Positions 23,125 through 41,438 are shown, numbered from the stretch's first letter. The stretch is 64,000 bases of DNA from Photobacterium leiognathi (GCF_030685535.1 NZ_CP131601.1:248001-312000), one strand, 5' to 3'. Program-made: numbers and translations. The notes: generated from the letters alone by a model not told the origin.

Positions 23125-23238
23125 ATGAAAGTTCGTGCTTCCGTTAAGAAAATCTGCCGTAACTGTAAAGTTATCAAGCGCAACGGTGTTGTGCGAGTAA
23201 TTTGCAGTGAGCCAAAGCATAAACAACGCCAAGGCTAA
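23125..23238 (+). CDS. rpmJ: 50S ribosomal protein L36
   Basis: 37-residue protein read directly: [19 protein letters not shown], then [18 protein letters not shown]. It has the zinc-binding (C+) pattern CxxC, C and H. A second, zinc-free paralogue is common in this group but is not in the window. Last gene of the spc operon, preceded by ACGGAG. Confidence 0.95.
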
Positions 23239-23270
23239 TTAGCAGAAATATTTCTTGCAAATTGAAGATA

Positions 23271-23300
23271 GGTTGGCTACATTAGCCAACCATCTTTTGT
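23271..23300 (+). terminator. Hairpin between spc and alpha operons (weak terminator or attenuator)
   Basis: A perfect eight-base stem GGTTGGCT (23271-23278) and AGCCAACC (23284-23291) is followed by atcttttgtt. The T tract is short and interrupted, so termination is probably partial. Confidence 0.6.
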
Positions 23301-23304
23301 TATG

Positions 23305-23390
23305 TGCAAAAGAATTGTTCACCGCTGCGTATCCTAAACGGGCTCTGCAGCGGTTATTCTTGTAAAGTACTAGGAGTGAATAGTGGCCCG
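23305..23390 (+). promoter_or_regulatory. alpha operon leader, candidate S4-binding pseudoknot
   Basis: The leader contains TTCACCGCTGCGTATCC, AAACGGGCT and the pairing arms ACCGCTGC (23321-23328) and GCAGCGGT (23347-23354), ending at the GTG start of rpsM. These blocks match the E. coli alpha leader as I remember it, where S4 traps the 30S subunit on a pseudoknot (Rfam Alpha_RBS). The assignment is inferred. Confidence 0.7.
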
Positions 23391-23739
23391 TATTGCAGGC
23401 ATTAACATTCCTGATCAGAAACATGCTGTTATCGCACTTACTGCGATCTACGGCATTGGTAAGACTCGTTCAAAAGCTATCCTAGCTGAAACGGGTATTG
23501 CTGAAGATGTTAAGATCAGTGAACTAACTGAAGAGCAGATCGATCTACTGCGTGATGGTGTAGCTAAGTACACTGTAGAAGGTGATCTTCGTCGTGAAAT
23601 TTCCATGAACATCAAGCGCCTAATGGATCTTGGTTGTTACCGTGGTCTTCGTCACCGTCGCAGTCTACCTCTACGTGGACAGCGTACTAAAACCAACGCT
23701 CGCACTCGTAAGGGTCCGCGCAAGCCGATCAAAAAATAA
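23383..23739 (+). CDS. rpsM: 30S ribosomal protein S13
   Basis: 118 residues, [29 protein letters not shown], with the basic tail [18 protein letters not shown] that reaches the P-site tRNA. It starts at GTG after TAGGAG. First gene of the alpha operon, under the S4-type leader. Confidence 0.97.
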   Translation: MARIAGINIPDQKHAVIALTAIYGIGKTRSKAILAETGIAEDVKISELTEEQIDLLRDGVAKYTVEGDLRREISMNIKRLMDLGCYRGLRHRRSLPLRGQRTKTNARTRKGPRKPIKK

Positions 23740-23752
23740 TCGGATAAGGTAG

Positions 23753-24148
<396 letters not shown>

Positions 24149-24180
24149 CGTTTCGTTTCTAGGAATTTGGAGAAAGAAAA

Positions 24181-24801
24181 ATGGCAAGATATTTGGGTCC
24201 TAAGCTGAAGCTTAGCCGTCGCGAAGGCACTGACTTATTCCTTAAGTCAGGTGTACGCGCGATTGATACCAAGTGTAAAATTGATAACGCGCCGGGCCAA
24301 CATGGTGCTCGTCGTGGTCGTCTATCTGATTACGGCGTTCAGCTTCGTGAGAAGCAGAAAGTTCGTCGTACGTATGGCGTACTAGAAAAACAATTCCGTA
24401 ACTACTACAAGACAGCTGCCCGCATCAAGGGTAACACAGGTGAGAACCTGCTTCAGCTTCTTGAAGGTCGTCTAGATAACGTAGTTTACCGCATGGGCTT
24501 TGGCGCAACTCGCGCAGAAGCACGTCAGTTGGTAAGCCACAAAGCGATCCTAGTAAACGGTCAAGTCGTAAACGTTCCTTCTTTCAAGGTAGCGGCAAAC
24601 GACGTTGTTAGCATTCGTGAGAAAGCTAAGAACCAAGCACGCATCAAAGCAGCTCTAGAAGTTGCTACACAGCGTGAACTACCGACTTGGGTCGAAGTAG
24701 ACAGCAGCAAGATGGAAGGTACGTTCAAGCGTCTTCCAGAACGTTCTGATTTGTCTGCCGACATCAACGAACACCTGATCGTCGAGCTTTACTCTAAGTA
24801 A
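24181..24801 (+). CDS. rpsD: 30S ribosomal protein S4
   Basis: 206 residues. Primary 16S-binding protein and expected repressor of its own (alpha) operon. An S4 RNA-binding domain ([31 protein letters not shown]) lies at about 95-155. The zinc-cysteine N-terminus of some S4 proteins is absent. Confidence 0.98.
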   Translation: MARYLGPKLKLSRREGTDLFLKSGVRAIDTKCKIDNAPGQHGARRGRLSDYGVQLREKQKVRRTYGVLEKQFRNYYKTAARIKGNTGENLLQLLEGRLDNVVYRMGFGATRAEARQLVSHKAILVNGQVVNVPSFKVAANDVVSIREKAKNQARIKAALEVATQRELPTWVEVDSSKMEGTFKRLPERSDLSADINEHLIVELYSK

Positions 24802-24824
24802 GGCTACAGTTAAGAGAGGACACA

Positions 24825-25814
24825 ATGCAGGGTTCTGTAACAGAATTTCTTAAGCCGCGTCTTGTTGACATCGAACAAGTTAGCACGACACACGCAAAAG
24901 TAACTCTAGAGCCATTAGAGCGTGGTTTTAGCTACACTTTAGGAAACGCTCTTCGTCGTATTTTACTATCTTCTATGCCAGGTTGTGCTGTAACAGAAGT
25001 TGAAATCGACGGTGTGTTACATGAGTACAGCACCAAAGAAGGCGTTCAGGAGGATATCCTTGAAATTCTTCTAAACCTTAAAGGTCTAGCCGTTAAGGTT
25101 GAGGGTAAAGATGAAGTTATTCTTACTCTGAACAAATCTGGTGCAGGCCCTGTTGTTGCAGGTGACATCACCCATGATGGTGATGTTGAGATTGCGAACC
25201 CAGAACACGTAATCTGCCACATTACTGATGACAATGCTGAATTAAGCATGCGCATCAAGGTAGAGCGTGGTCGTGGCTATGTACCAGCATCTGCTCGTAT
25301 TCACACTGAAGAAGATGAGCGTCCAATTGGTCGTCTGTTAGTAGACGCTACTTACAGCCCAGTTGACCGTATTGCTTACGCTGTTGAAGCTGCTCGCGTT
25401 GAACAACGCACTGACTTAGACAAGCTAGTAATCGATATGGAGACTAACGGTACACTTGATCCTGAGGAAGCTATCCGTCGTGCAGCAACTATTCTTGCTG
25501 AGCAATTGGATGCATTCGTAGATCTTCGCGATGTACGAGTTCCAGAAGAGAAAGAAGAGAAGCCGGAGTTCGATCCGATCCTACTGCGTCCTGTAGACGA
25601 TCTTGAACTAACTGTTCGCTCTGCTAACTGTCTGAAAGCAGAAGCGATCCACTACATCGGTGATCTTGTTCAGCGTACTGAGGTTGAGCTTCTTAAAACG
25701 CCAAACCTTGGTAAGAAGTCTTTAACAGAAATTAAAGATGTATTGGCTTCTCGTGGTCTATCTCTAGGTATGCGCCTAGAAAACTGGCCGCCAGCGTCAA
25801 TCGCTGAAGATTAA
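24825..25814 (+). CDS. rpoA: DNA-directed RNA polymerase subunit alpha
   Basis: 329 residues, the usual length. The N-terminal dimerisation domain includes [20 protein letters not shown] (about 35-55). After a short acidic linker ([12 protein letters not shown]) the C-terminal domain has [20 protein letters not shown] and [17 protein letters not shown], which bind UP elements and activators. It is co-transcribed with S13, S11, S4 and L17. Confidence 0.98.
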   Translation: MQGSVTEFLKPRLVDIEQVSTTHAKVTLEPLERGFSYTLGNALRRILLSSMPGCAVTEVEIDGVLHEYSTKEGVQEDILEILLNLKGLAVKVEGKDEVILTLNKSGAGPVVAGDITHDGDVEIANPEHVICHITDDNAELSMRIKVERGRGYVPASARIHTEEDERPIGRLLVDATYSPVDRIAYAVEAARVEQRTDLDKLVIDMETNGTLDPEEAIRRAATILAEQLDAFVDLRDVRVPEEKEEKPEFDPILLRPVDDLELTVRSANCLKAEAIHYIGDLVQRTEVELLKTPNLGKKSLTEIKDVLASRGLSLGMRLENWPPASIAED

Positions 25815-25848
25815 TAGTTTACTGATATCTAGTTAGAAGGATTAGGTC

Positions 25849-26235
25849 ATGCGCCATCGTAAGAGTGGTCGTCAACTCAACCGCAACAGCAGTCATCGTA
25901 AAGCGATGTTCAGCAACATGGCTAGCTCTCTGGTACGTCACGAATTAATTAAGACTACCCTGCCTAAAGCAAAAGAGCTACGTCGCGTAATTGAGCCTTT
26001 GATTACCCTAGCTAAGACTGACAGTGTTGCTAACCGTCGTCTTGCATTTGCTCGTACTCGTGACAACGAAGTTGTTGCGAAACTATTTAACGAACTAGGT
26101 CCTCGCTTTGCTAAGCGTCCTGGTGGTTACACTCGTATCATGAAGTGCGGATTCCGTGCTGGTGATAAAGCTCCTATGGCTTACATCGAGTTAGTTGACC
26201 GTCCTGAAGCTCAGGAAGAAGCTGCTGCTGAATAA
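25849..26235 (+). CDS. rplQ: 50S ribosomal protein L17
   Basis: 128 residues, [32 protein letters not shown]. Last gene of the alpha operon, followed by a strong terminator. Confidence 0.98.
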   Translation: MRHRKSGRQLNRNSSHRKAMFSNMASSLVRHELIKTTLPKAKELRRVIEPLITLAKTDSVANRRLAFARTRDNEVVAKLFNELGPRFAKRPGGYTRIMKCGFRAGDKAPMAYIELVDRPEAQEEAAAE

Positions 26236-26251
26236 GCAATAGCCGTTAAAT

Positions 26252-26289
26252 AAAAAAAGAAGCCGAGTCATTTGACTCGGCTTTTTTTT
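26252..26289 (+). terminator. Intrinsic terminator of the alpha operon
   Basis: AAGCCGAGTCA (26260-26270) pairs with TGACTCGGCTT (26273-26283). A runs of seven precede it and eight T follow. Confidence 0.95.
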
Positions 26290-26330
26290 CACTGATTGTT
26301 AACTCCTATACAGAATAGAATCCAACTTTG

Positions 26331-27167
26331 AAGTGCGACACTCTCTAGTATTAAGCAGCCATTGCCATTTCTTTAAAAATAACGGCTGGCTGTTGGAACC
26401 CTAAACATTTTTAGGGCGGTTATTAATCCTTGATTGAGCAAATTTAATATTGTCATTCGTCACCGTTCTCAAGTCTGTCCCTTTTTTCAAATATTGTCTT
26501 AGTAGACCATTGTCGTTTTATTTGCGCCTCGCTTCCAAGAACTATAGTAATGAGCTAAGTACAAATCTGCTTTCAGCGCCTTTTCTATCTCTTGATGGTC
26601 TGCTAACTCTCTGGCATTGTCAGCGGTTTGTATGGCATGAGCATTTCTATCGTCGCTTTCGTCACCGTATCAGCTCATTTTGACGTTACTTTCTCGACTA
26701 AAGAAAATCGACTCTTTCGCTCCAAGATGGTGACGATTGCCCCTATGCCGTGCTTGCTTAATACAGTGTCGATCTCCCAGTCTTCAACCGTTCTCGGCTA
26801 TCGACAATCGATGGCCGCTCATCAATCGATACTGCATTTTTAATAGTTGGATCCTTCTCTTTCTGCTCTTTACGATATCGCTTATGTCCTTGTCTCAAGT
26901 GAGGATAGAGCTTGCCTCCCTGACGTTTGTCTTGAGCAATATAGCGATAAACCTATCAGTGGTTGATTGATGCTACAGCATTAGTCAGAACACTCGCAAT
27001 TTGCTCAGGGCTCCAATCTACGCTGAGCAATAGATGGATAAATTCAATACGCTCACGGGGATTCGATATTTATGAGCGACCTTACGTCTGATAACTCATG
27101 GTAGTACAGCTTGTTTTTTGGCGAGAATTGCTTATTGCTTTCACAACTTTCTATGAGTGTCGCACTT
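26331..27167 (-). mobile_element. Degenerate IS30-family insertion sequence remnant
   Basis: Terminal inverted repeats AAGTGCGACACTC at 26331-26343 and its complement at 27155-27167 enclose 837 bp. Between them the minus strand encodes scattered but unmistakable IS30 transposase segments. The remnant is shorter than a full IS30 element (roughly 1.0-1.1 kb), so internal sequence has been lost. It lies between the alpha-operon terminator and the first rRNA promoter. I see no obvious target duplication. Confidence 0.85.
26345..27080 (-). pseudogene. IS30-family transposase pseudogene
   Basis: Reading the minus strand gives RERIEFIHLLLSVDWSPEQIASVL, YRYIAQDKRQGGKLYPHLRQ, KRYRKEQKEKDPTIKNAVSID and ERPSIVDSRER. 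Then come DWEIDTVLSKHGIGAIVTILERKSRF with the first catalytic Asp, YSSWKRGAN, NDNGLLRQYLKKGTD, which corresponds to the region around the catalytic Glu, and RINNRPKNV. Several stop codons and at least two frame changes interrupt these blocks, so no functional transposase can be made. Open frames on the plus strand here are antisense shadows. Confidence 0.85.
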
Positions 27168-27316
27168 ATTATTTGAAATAACTGCTTAAGCTTTAATTAA
27201 TAGTTTACTTTTAGTCGGTATAGAGATATTTAGTACTAATTTACGTTCTAAAAAACAGCTTTTAAAGTGATTTTGTCTAAATAATGTGCATTTGTTTTTT
27301 TTTTTTAGTTTTGCAC
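27168..27316 (+). other. AT-rich stretch upstream of the first rRNA promoter
   Basis: No gene. Very AT-rich with a run of T near 27297-27306. Position and composition suit an UP element and Fis-binding region of an rRNA promoter, but I could not assign individual sites. Confidence 0.4.
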
Positions 27317-27344
27317 TTGCCTTCTTTATTATAGCTCCTATAAT
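27317..27344 (+). promoter_or_regulatory. rRNA operon 1 promoter
   Basis: -35 TTGCCT (27317-27322), 16-bp spacer and perfect -10 TATAAT (27339-27344), followed by the GC-rich discriminator GCGGCC expected of a stringently controlled rRNA promoter. Confidence 0.8.
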
Positions 27345-27394
27345 GCGGCCTCACTGACACGGAGCGAGCCATTAGCAAGCGTTGATGTCAGTAT

Positions 27395-27411
27395 TGTTCT
27401 TTAACAATTTG
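27395..27411 (+). promoter_or_regulatory. boxA antitermination site, rRNA operon 1 leader
   Basis: TGTTCTTTAACAATTTG matches the leader boxA that recruits NusB and S10 (NusE) to prevent premature termination. The same element recurs before 23S (29468-29485). Confidence 0.8.
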
Positions 27412-27585
27412 ACCATGCAATCTGTGTGGGCACTCGTTGAATGATTAGTCAAAAAGATTTATCAATGATACTAGTGACCAATACGATAACTTTTATTTAT
27501 AAGAGAAATCGGCACAGTCAATTCATTCATCATTTATGATGAATTAACAGTATTCATTGAGTAGGTCGAAAGACCAACAAAACTT

Positions 27586-29137
<1,552 letters not shown>

Positions 29138-29210
29138 CCTAAAGACTTAACTGTTGAATGCAGTGTCCACACAGATTGCTTGGTTAATAGTAAAGAACGC
29201 AAAAAGACTT

Positions 29211-29287
<77 letters not shown>

Positions 29288-29332
29288 CTTTCTCTCAGAT
29301 GAAAGTGGCGGTTTTAAGTCTTTTATATCGTT

Positions 29333-29408
29333 GGGGTTATAGCTCAGCTGGGAGAGCGCCTGCCTTGCACGCAGGAGGTCTGCGGTTCGATCCCGCATAG
29401 CTCCACCA
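29333..29408 (+). tRNA. alaT: tRNA-Ala (TGC anticodon)
   Basis: 76 nt with encoded CCA. The acceptor GGGGTTA pairs with TAGCTCC (one G-T). The anticodon loop is CTTGCAC. Second spacer tRNA of operon 1. Confidence 0.97.
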
Positions 29409-29667
29409 CTCTTTAAACGCATTCTCTTGAGTGTTTTTAAAAAGTGGTTATCTAACGATAAACACAATGCTCTTTAACAATCTGGAAAGCTGACTAGTAA
29501 ATTCAATCGATAGATTGATTTATAGTTTTCATCGAAAGATGAAAACGAGTTCTCAAAACAATACACATTCAAGTGTCTTGTATCGAGTCCGGCGAAAAAC
29601 CAACGTCTCCTTATCAGAGACATAAACCTTGGTTGTTTGAACATACTGAAACCTCTTGGGGTTGTAT

Positions 29668-32558
<2,891 letters not shown>

Positions 32559-32642
32559 TACAACACCCAAGGGGTTTTATACGGACTCCAAGAACACTTG
32601 AACGTGTGTTTGAGAATCAGCTTTTCAAGATTGTAATGAATT

Positions 32643-32761
32643 TGCTTGGCGACCATAGCGTTATGGACCCACCTGATCCCATGCCGAACTCAGTAGTGAA
32701 ACGTAATAGCGCCGATGGTAGTGTGGGGCCTCCCCATGTGAGAGTAGGACATCGCCAGGCT
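32643..32761 (+). rRNA. rrf: 5S ribosomal RNA, operon 1
   Basis: About 119 nt, from TGCTTGGCGACC to CGCCAGGCT, with the conserved CCATGCCGAACTCAG and GTGTGGGGCCTCCCCATG blocks. Followed directly by a terminator. Confidence 0.96.
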
Positions 32762-32770
32762 CAACATTAG

Positions 32771-32800
32771 AAAGCCCGTTCATCAGAACGGGCTTTTATT
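32771..32800 (+). terminator. rRNA operon 1 terminator
   Basis: AAAGCCCGTT, loop catcag, AACGGGCTTTT. Confidence 0.92.
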
Positions 32801-32884
32801 CGCTCCCGCTGGTTGGAATGTGAGCGAGGTCAAAAGAAGGTTTTCACTTTTTAACCAACTGATTAAAAAGATGAGAATTTTGTC

Positions 32885-32912
32885 TTGACTGAATATCAGA
32901 TAAGCGTATTAT
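32885..32912 (+). promoter_or_regulatory. rRNA operon 2 promoter
   Basis: -35 TTGACT (32885-32890), 16-bp spacer and -10 TATTAT (32907-32912), with AT-rich sequence upstream. It starts only about 85 bp after the operon 1 terminator. Confidence 0.85.
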
Positions 32913-32961
32913 ACGCCACCTGACTTGCTGAAGCGTAAATCGCTAAGGCATTGAAAGTCAA

Positions 32962-32978
32962 CGTTCTTTAACAATTTG
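32962..32978 (+). promoter_or_regulatory. boxA antitermination site, rRNA operon 2 leader
   Basis: CGTTCTTTAACAATTTG. From here the leader is nearly identical to operon 1, apart from a replaced segment (33048-33066) where GATACTTCGGTATC forms a small hairpin. The spacer boxA is at 35184-35195. Confidence 0.8.
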
Positions 32979-33140
32979 ACCATGCAATCTGTGTGGGCAC
33001 TCGTTGAATGATTAGTCAAAAAGATTTATCAATGATACTAGTGACCAATTTGATACTTCGGTATCAGCACAGTCAATTCATTCATCATTTATGATGAATT
33101 AACAGTATTCATTGAGCAGGTCGAAAGACCAACAAAACTT

Positions 33141-34692
<1,552 letters not shown>

Positions 34693-34793
34693 CCTAAAGA
34701 CTTAACTGTTTAAATGCAGTGTCCACACAGATTGCTTGGTTAAAATGTAAGAGAGCCACTTAATGTTGCCCAACAACATTAAGTATGAACATT

Positions 34794-34869
34794 GTCCCGT
34801 TCGTCTAGAGGCCTAGGACACCGCCCTTTCACGGCGGTAACAGGGGTTCGACTCCCCTACGGGACGCCA
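34794..34869 (+). tRNA. gltT: tRNA-Glu (TTC anticodon)
   Basis: 76 nt with encoded CCA. The acceptor GTCCCGT pairs with ACGGGAC. The anticodon loop is CTTTCAC. First of three spacer tRNAs in operon 2. Its U34 is a substrate of the TusBCD-MnmA thiolation route encoded earlier in the window. Confidence 0.97.
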
Positions 34870-34890
34870 CTTCTCTTTGAAGTGAATATT

Positions 34891-34966
34891 GGGTCGTTAG
34901 CTCAGTTGGTAGAGCAGTTGACTTTTAATCAATTGGTCGCAGGTTCGAATCCTGCACGACCCACCA
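34891..34966 (+). tRNA. tRNA-Lys (TTT anticodon)
   Basis: 76 nt with encoded CCA. The acceptor GGGTCGT pairs with ACGACCC. The anticodon loop is CTTTTAA. Second spacer tRNA of operon 2, also a 2-thiouridine substrate. Confidence 0.97.
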
Positions 34967-34997
34967 TTCTTTCTCACGAAGGAATTCAAACTATCGT

Positions 34998-35073
34998 GGG
35001 CGATTAGCTCAGTTGGGAGAGCACCTCCCTTACAAGGAGGGGGTCACTGGTTCGAGCCCGGTATCGCCCACCA
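34998..35073 (+). tRNA. tRNA-Val (TAC anticodon)
   Basis: 76 nt with encoded CCA. The acceptor GGGCGAT pairs with ATCGCCC. The anticodon loop is CTTACAA. Third spacer tRNA. The Glu-Lys-Val set is familiar from vibrio and Photobacterium rRNA spacers as I recall. Confidence 0.97.
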
Positions 35074-35396
35074 CTCTCTAAAAGTTTTCTGCACGGATTT
35101 CGCAGATTTAATGAAGAATCTCTTTGTTAAGTCCGCATTCTTGTCGCCGAAAATCGTTAGAAAGTGGTTCGAAAGAAACACAATGCTCTTTAACAATCTG
35201 GAAAGCTGACTAGTAAATTCAATCAATAGATTGATTTATAGTTTTCATCGAAAGATGAAAACGAGTTCTCAAAACAATACACATTCAAGTGTCTTGTATC
35301 GAGTCCGGCGAAAAACCAACGTTTAATACTTTCTTGATCGAAGTGTTAGACACAAACCTTGGTTGTTTGAACATACGAAACCTCTTGGGGTTGTAT

Positions 35397-38279
<2,883 letters not shown>

Positions 38280-38397
38280 TACAACACCCAAGGGGTTTTA
38301 TACGGACTCCAAGAACACTTGAACGTGTGTTTGAGAATCAGCTTTCTAAGATTACTTTTGCCTTCAGTTTTTAAAAACTGAAAGTAAATAAAGAATT

Positions 38398-38516
38398 TGC
38401 TTGGCGACCATAGCATTATGGACCCACCTGATCCCATGCCGAACTCAGTAGTGAAACGTAATAGCGCCGATGGTAGTGTGGGGCCTCCCCATGTGAGAGT
38501 AGGACATCGCCAGGCT
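38398..38516 (+). rRNA. rrf: 5S ribosomal RNA, operon 2, first copy
   Basis: About 119 nt and nearly identical to the operon 1 5S (gcattatgg instead of gcgttatgg). The 23S-5S spacer is longer than in operon 1 and contains an added AT-rich hairpin (CAGTTTTTAAAAACTG). Confidence 0.96.
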
Positions 38517-38561
38517 TCAAATTATAGAGTTCGCTAAAGCGAGCTCATTAAAGCTTTGTGT

Positions 38562-38637
38562 GCTGGTATGGCTCAGTTGGTAGAGCGCACCCTTGGTAAG
38601 GGTGAGGTCCCCAGTTCAAATCTGGGTACTAGCACCA
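38562..38637 (+). tRNA. thrV: tRNA-Thr (GGT anticodon)
   Basis: 76 nt with encoded CCA. The acceptor GCTGGTA pairs with TACTAGC (one G-T). The anticodon loop is TTGGTAA. It is placed between two 5S genes, the same arrangement as thrV in E. coli rrnD. Confidence 0.96.
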
Positions 38638-38643
38638 TTAATT

Positions 38644-38762
38644 TGTTTAGCGACCATAGCACAGCGGTACCACCTGATCCCATGCCGAACTCAGAAGTGA
38701 AACGTTGTAGCGCCGATGGTAGTGTGGGGTCTCCCCATGTGAGAGTAGGACATCGCTAAATC
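38644..38762 (+). rRNA. rrf: 5S ribosomal RNA, operon 2, second copy (divergent)
   Basis: About 119 nt, TGTTTAGCGACC to TCGCTAAAT. Helix I is changed on both strands (TTTAGCG with CGCTAAA) so pairing is kept, and the variable arm reads acagcggtacc. It is clearly diverged from the other two 5S copies but is apparently functional. Confidence 0.93.
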
Positions 38763-38771
38763 TCTTTCTGA

Positions 38772-38797
38772 GACCCAGCCTTTGGCTGGGTTTTTTC
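38772..38797 (+). terminator. rRNA operon 2 terminator
   Basis: ACCCAGCC (38773-38780), loop ttt, GGCTGGGT (38784-38791) followed by six T. Confidence 0.93.
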
Positions 38798-38925
38798 GTT
38801 ATTAGCGTTATCATTTACCTATCTTTGTTTCCGTATCTCTTCTTTTCACTCTCTTTGATATCAATTCGATATGTTATTCTTTGGTTATAAACTTGCGTCT
38901 CTTTAGGTTTTTCTATAGTTTTAAT

Positions 38926-38949
38926 GGAAGTTTAGACGGCTAAAATCTT
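38926..38949 (+). promoter_or_regulatory. Candidate MetJ boxes upstream of metA
   Basis: Three consecutive eight-base units, with the central AGACGGCT matching the met box AGACGTCT at seven of eight and the left unit at five of eight. metA is a MetJ target in E. coli. The flanking units are weak, so this is tentative. Confidence 0.35.
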
Positions 38950-38971
38950 GTGTGGAAAGGAGTCAACAAAG

Positions 38972-39913
38972 ATGCCAATAAAAATACCTGATCGCTTACC
39001 TGCTACTGATATTCTGCGTAGTGAAAATATCTTTGTGATGACTGAAAAGCGTGCTGCGAGTCAGGGTATCCGTCCATTGAAGGTATTGTTATTAAACTTG
39101 ATGCCAAAGAAAATTGAGACGGAAACACAATTTTTACGTTTGTTATCAAACAGCCCACTCCAGGTGGATGTTGAATTATTACGTATTGATAATCGACCAA
39201 CTAAAAATACACCTCAAGAGCATTTAGATACTTTTTATCGTCAGTTTGAAATGGTGAAGGGACGAAACTTTGATGGTTTGATTGTCACTGGTGCGCCGCT
39301 GGGGTTAGTGCAGTTTGAAGATGTTTTGTATTGGGAAGAAATTCAAATCATTATGAATTGGGCTAAAGATCATGTGACTTCTACTATGTTTGTTTGCTGG
39401 GCTGCACAGGCAGGTTTAAAGCTGTTGTATGATTTGCCTAAACGTACACGAAAAGAAAAGCTATCAGGTGTATATCAGCATCGTATCCACGATATGCACC
39501 ATCCTATTCTTCGTGGTTTCGATGATACCTTTTTTGCGCCCCATTCTCGTTATGCTGATTTTTCTCCTGATTATCTTACTCAACATACAGATTTAGATAT
39601 TTTGGCGACTTCAGCGCAGGCTGGCGTCTATCTAGCGGCAACTAAAGATAAACGTAATGTGTTTGTGACTGGTCATCCTGAATATGATGTAGATACTCTG
39701 CATAATGAGTTTGTACGTGACACAGAGCAAGGTATGGAGCCTGCAGTTCCTGTAAATTATTACCCTGATAATGAGCCATCAAATTCACCGATTGCCAGTT
39801 GGCGCAGCCATGGACATTTACTCTTTAGTAATTGGTTGAATTACTGTGTTTACCAGCAAACGCCATATGATTTGGAGCACTTCTCCGAAGATAGTTTCAC
39901 TAAAGATGAATAA
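38972..39913 (+). CDS. metA: Homoserine O-succinyltransferase
   Basis: First committed step of methionine synthesis, acylating homoserine from succinyl-CoA. 313 residues, beginning [24 protein letters not shown]. The catalytic cysteine lies in [11 protein letters not shown] (near residue 142) and the catalytic His-Glu pair in VTGHPEYD. The ATG at 38972 follows AAGGAG. The frame extending upstream to 38948 is not family-like. Whether it uses succinyl- or acetyl-CoA is assigned from its relatives only. Confidence 0.96.
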   Translation: MPIKIPDRLPATDILRSENIFVMTEKRAASQGIRPLKVLLLNLMPKKIETETQFLRLLSNSPLQVDVELLRIDNRPTKNTPQEHLDTFYRQFEMVKGRNFDGLIVTGAPLGLVQFEDVLYWEEIQIIMNWAKDHVTSTMFVCWAAQAGLKLLYDLPKRTRKEKLSGVYQHRIHDMHHPILRGFDDTFFAPHSRYADFSPDYLTQHTDLDILATSAQAGVYLAATKDKRNVFVTGHPEYDVDTLHNEFVRDTEQGMEPAVPVNYYPDNEPSNSPIASWRSHGHLLFSNWLNYCVYQQTPYDLEHFSEDSFTKDE

Positions 39914-39914
39914 T

Positions 39915-39946
39915 AAAAAAGCCTGCGTGATATGCAGGCTTTTTTG
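39915..39946. terminator. Terminator between convergent metA and nhaP-type gene
   Basis: GCCTGC (39921-39926) and GCAGGC (39934-39939), with six A before and six T after, so it is likely bidirectional. Confidence 0.92.
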
Positions 39947-39962
39947 TCTCGGTACGAATGAG

Positions 39963-41243
39963 TTACTTATTCTGTAGTTCCCATACTTTGGCTTTTTCAA
40001 TCAGTGGTGTAATAGTGGAACCTTGGATAAGAATAGAGAACACCACTACAGCATAAGTCATTACTAGGATGATCTCGCGTACATCAATGCCTTTCTCTGG
40101 GATCACCATAACGCCTGCTGGAATTGCCATTGCCATCGCTAGGGCTAAGCCGCCGCGTAAGCCACCCCATGTTAGGATTTTCACTGACATTGGGTTGTAT
40201 TGACGGTAACGGCTAAAGCCTAAGTAAGGGAGCTGAATACTTAAGTAACGGCTAACTAAAACAAGTGGAATAGCAATAGCCATTAGAACCCAGTCTTCTT
40301 GGTGGAAGCTGAAGTCAAGCATGGTCATACCGATCAATAGGAACAACACACCATTTAAGAACTCATCAACTAATTCCCAGAAGTGATCAAGGTGCTCTTC
40401 ACTTTCTTTGGAAAAGCCAATGTAGCGAGTCCAGTTACCGATCATGATACCCGATACCACCATTGCTAATGGACCTGATACATGGATAACTTCTGCAAAA
40501 GCATAGCCTGCGCTTGGAATACCTATGGTGAGTAGTAGCTCCATTGAGTGATCGTTGGTTGAGCTAATAAGGTAGTGGAAAATAAGGCCAAGAATGAAAC
40601 CGTAGGCGATACCGCCAATTGCTTCTTGGAGGAACAGCTGGGTGACACCCATTACAGTTGGTGCAGTATCACCAAAAGCAATGGTAAACATAGTGACGAA
40701 GATGACTAAGCCAAAGCCGTCATTAAATAAAGACTCGCCCTCGATTTGAGTGGAAATACGACGAGGCGCATTCATTTTTTTAACGATGGCTAATACCGCG
40801 ATTGGGTCGGTTGGTGAAATTAAAGCGCCGAAGAGTAAACAGTAGATCAGATCAAGCTGAATGCCGATTAACTGACAAATTCCCCACAAACTGAAGCCAA
40901 TAAAGAAGGTTGAGAAAAGCGTGGCGCCCAGTGCTAAAACAGTGATTTCCCATTTCTGATCTTCTAAGTGAGGGAGTTTAATACCTAACCCGCCTGCAAA
41001 AAGTAGAAAGCCTAAAATACCTTTTAGTAGGAAATCTTCGAAGTTGATTTTGCTGATTTGTGTTGCAGCAATATCTTCAAGGTGGAACCAACCATTGTGA
41101 CCAGCAATAATGATCAATAGTGACAGGATCAAAGAGCCAGCAGTGATGGCAATGGTGGTTTGCATTTTACCTATTTTACTGTTTACAAAAGCAATAAGCA
41201 TTGCTGCTGCAGCCAGAAAGCAGAGCGTGCTGTAGACCGACAT
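39963..41243 (-). CDS. NhaP-type sodium/proton antiporter (CPA1 family)
   Basis: 426 residues with about twelve membrane segments across the whole length. CPA1 signatures are FGALISPTDPIAVLAIVK, the IEGESLFNDGFGLVIF segment with the ion-binding Asp, and TWGGLRGGLALAMAMAIP. There is no cytoplasmic regulatory tail. It probably exports Na+ or K+ in exchange for protons. It stands alone between metA (convergent) and metH (divergent). NhaP subtype and substrate are inferred. Confidence 0.9.
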   Translation of the reverse strand: MSVYSTLCFLAAAAMLIAFVNSKIGKMQTTIAITAGSLILSLLIIIAGHNGWFHLEDIAATQISKINFEDFLLKGILGFLLFAGGLGIKLPHLEDQKWEITVLALGATLFSTFFIGFSLWGICQLIGIQLDLIYCLLFGALISPTDPIAVLAIVKKMNAPRRISTQIEGESLFNDGFGLVIFVTMFTIAFGDTAPTVMGVTQLFLQEAIGGIAYGFILGLIFHYLISSTNDHSMELLLTIGIPSAGYAFAEVIHVSGPLAMVVSGIMIGNWTRYIGFSKESEEHLDHFWELVDEFLNGVLFLLIGMTMLDFSFHQEDWVLMAIAIPLVLVSRYLSIQLPYLGFSRYRQYNPMSVKILTWGGLRGGLALAMAMAIPAGVMVIPEKGIDVREIILVMTYAVVVFSILIQGSTITPLIEKAKVWELQNK

Positions 41244-41375
41244 GCGTAACCTCTAGAGTGGTTGAGTTGTTAGGGGATTTGTGACGAAATAGTAAAACCA
41301 TCAGATCTTAATGGCTACTGATAATTTGTTTTATTTTGAAATGCTTTTGTTGTTTAAATTATCTTTAGCTTTCTT

Positions 41376-41397
41376 TATCACGAATTGAAGTGTGATA
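41376..41397. promoter_or_regulatory. Inverted repeat upstream of metH
   Basis: TATCAC (41376-41381) and GTGATA (41392-41397) separated by ten bases, about 40 bp before the metH start. No MetR or MetJ consensus is evident, so this may be an unassigned operator. Confidence 0.3.
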
Positions 41398-41438
41398 GGA
41401 TGTTGCAAAGCTGTAATGGATTATAAGGATGTAGTGTA

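Noticed and set aside
26450..26970. Three plus-strand open frames of 71-77 codons
   Set aside because: They are antisense to the decayed IS30 transposase, have no family resemblance and no good ribosome sites.
38763..38971. SAM riboswitch or strong promoter before metA
   Set aside because: No SAM aptamer consensus could be seen. Candidate -35/-10 pairs have wrong spacing, so only a tentative MetJ site was listed.
41244..41438. Cobalamin or SAM riboswitch before metH
   Set aside because: The 195-bp region is AT-rich without the cobalamin box or SAM core. Only a short inverted repeat was kept.
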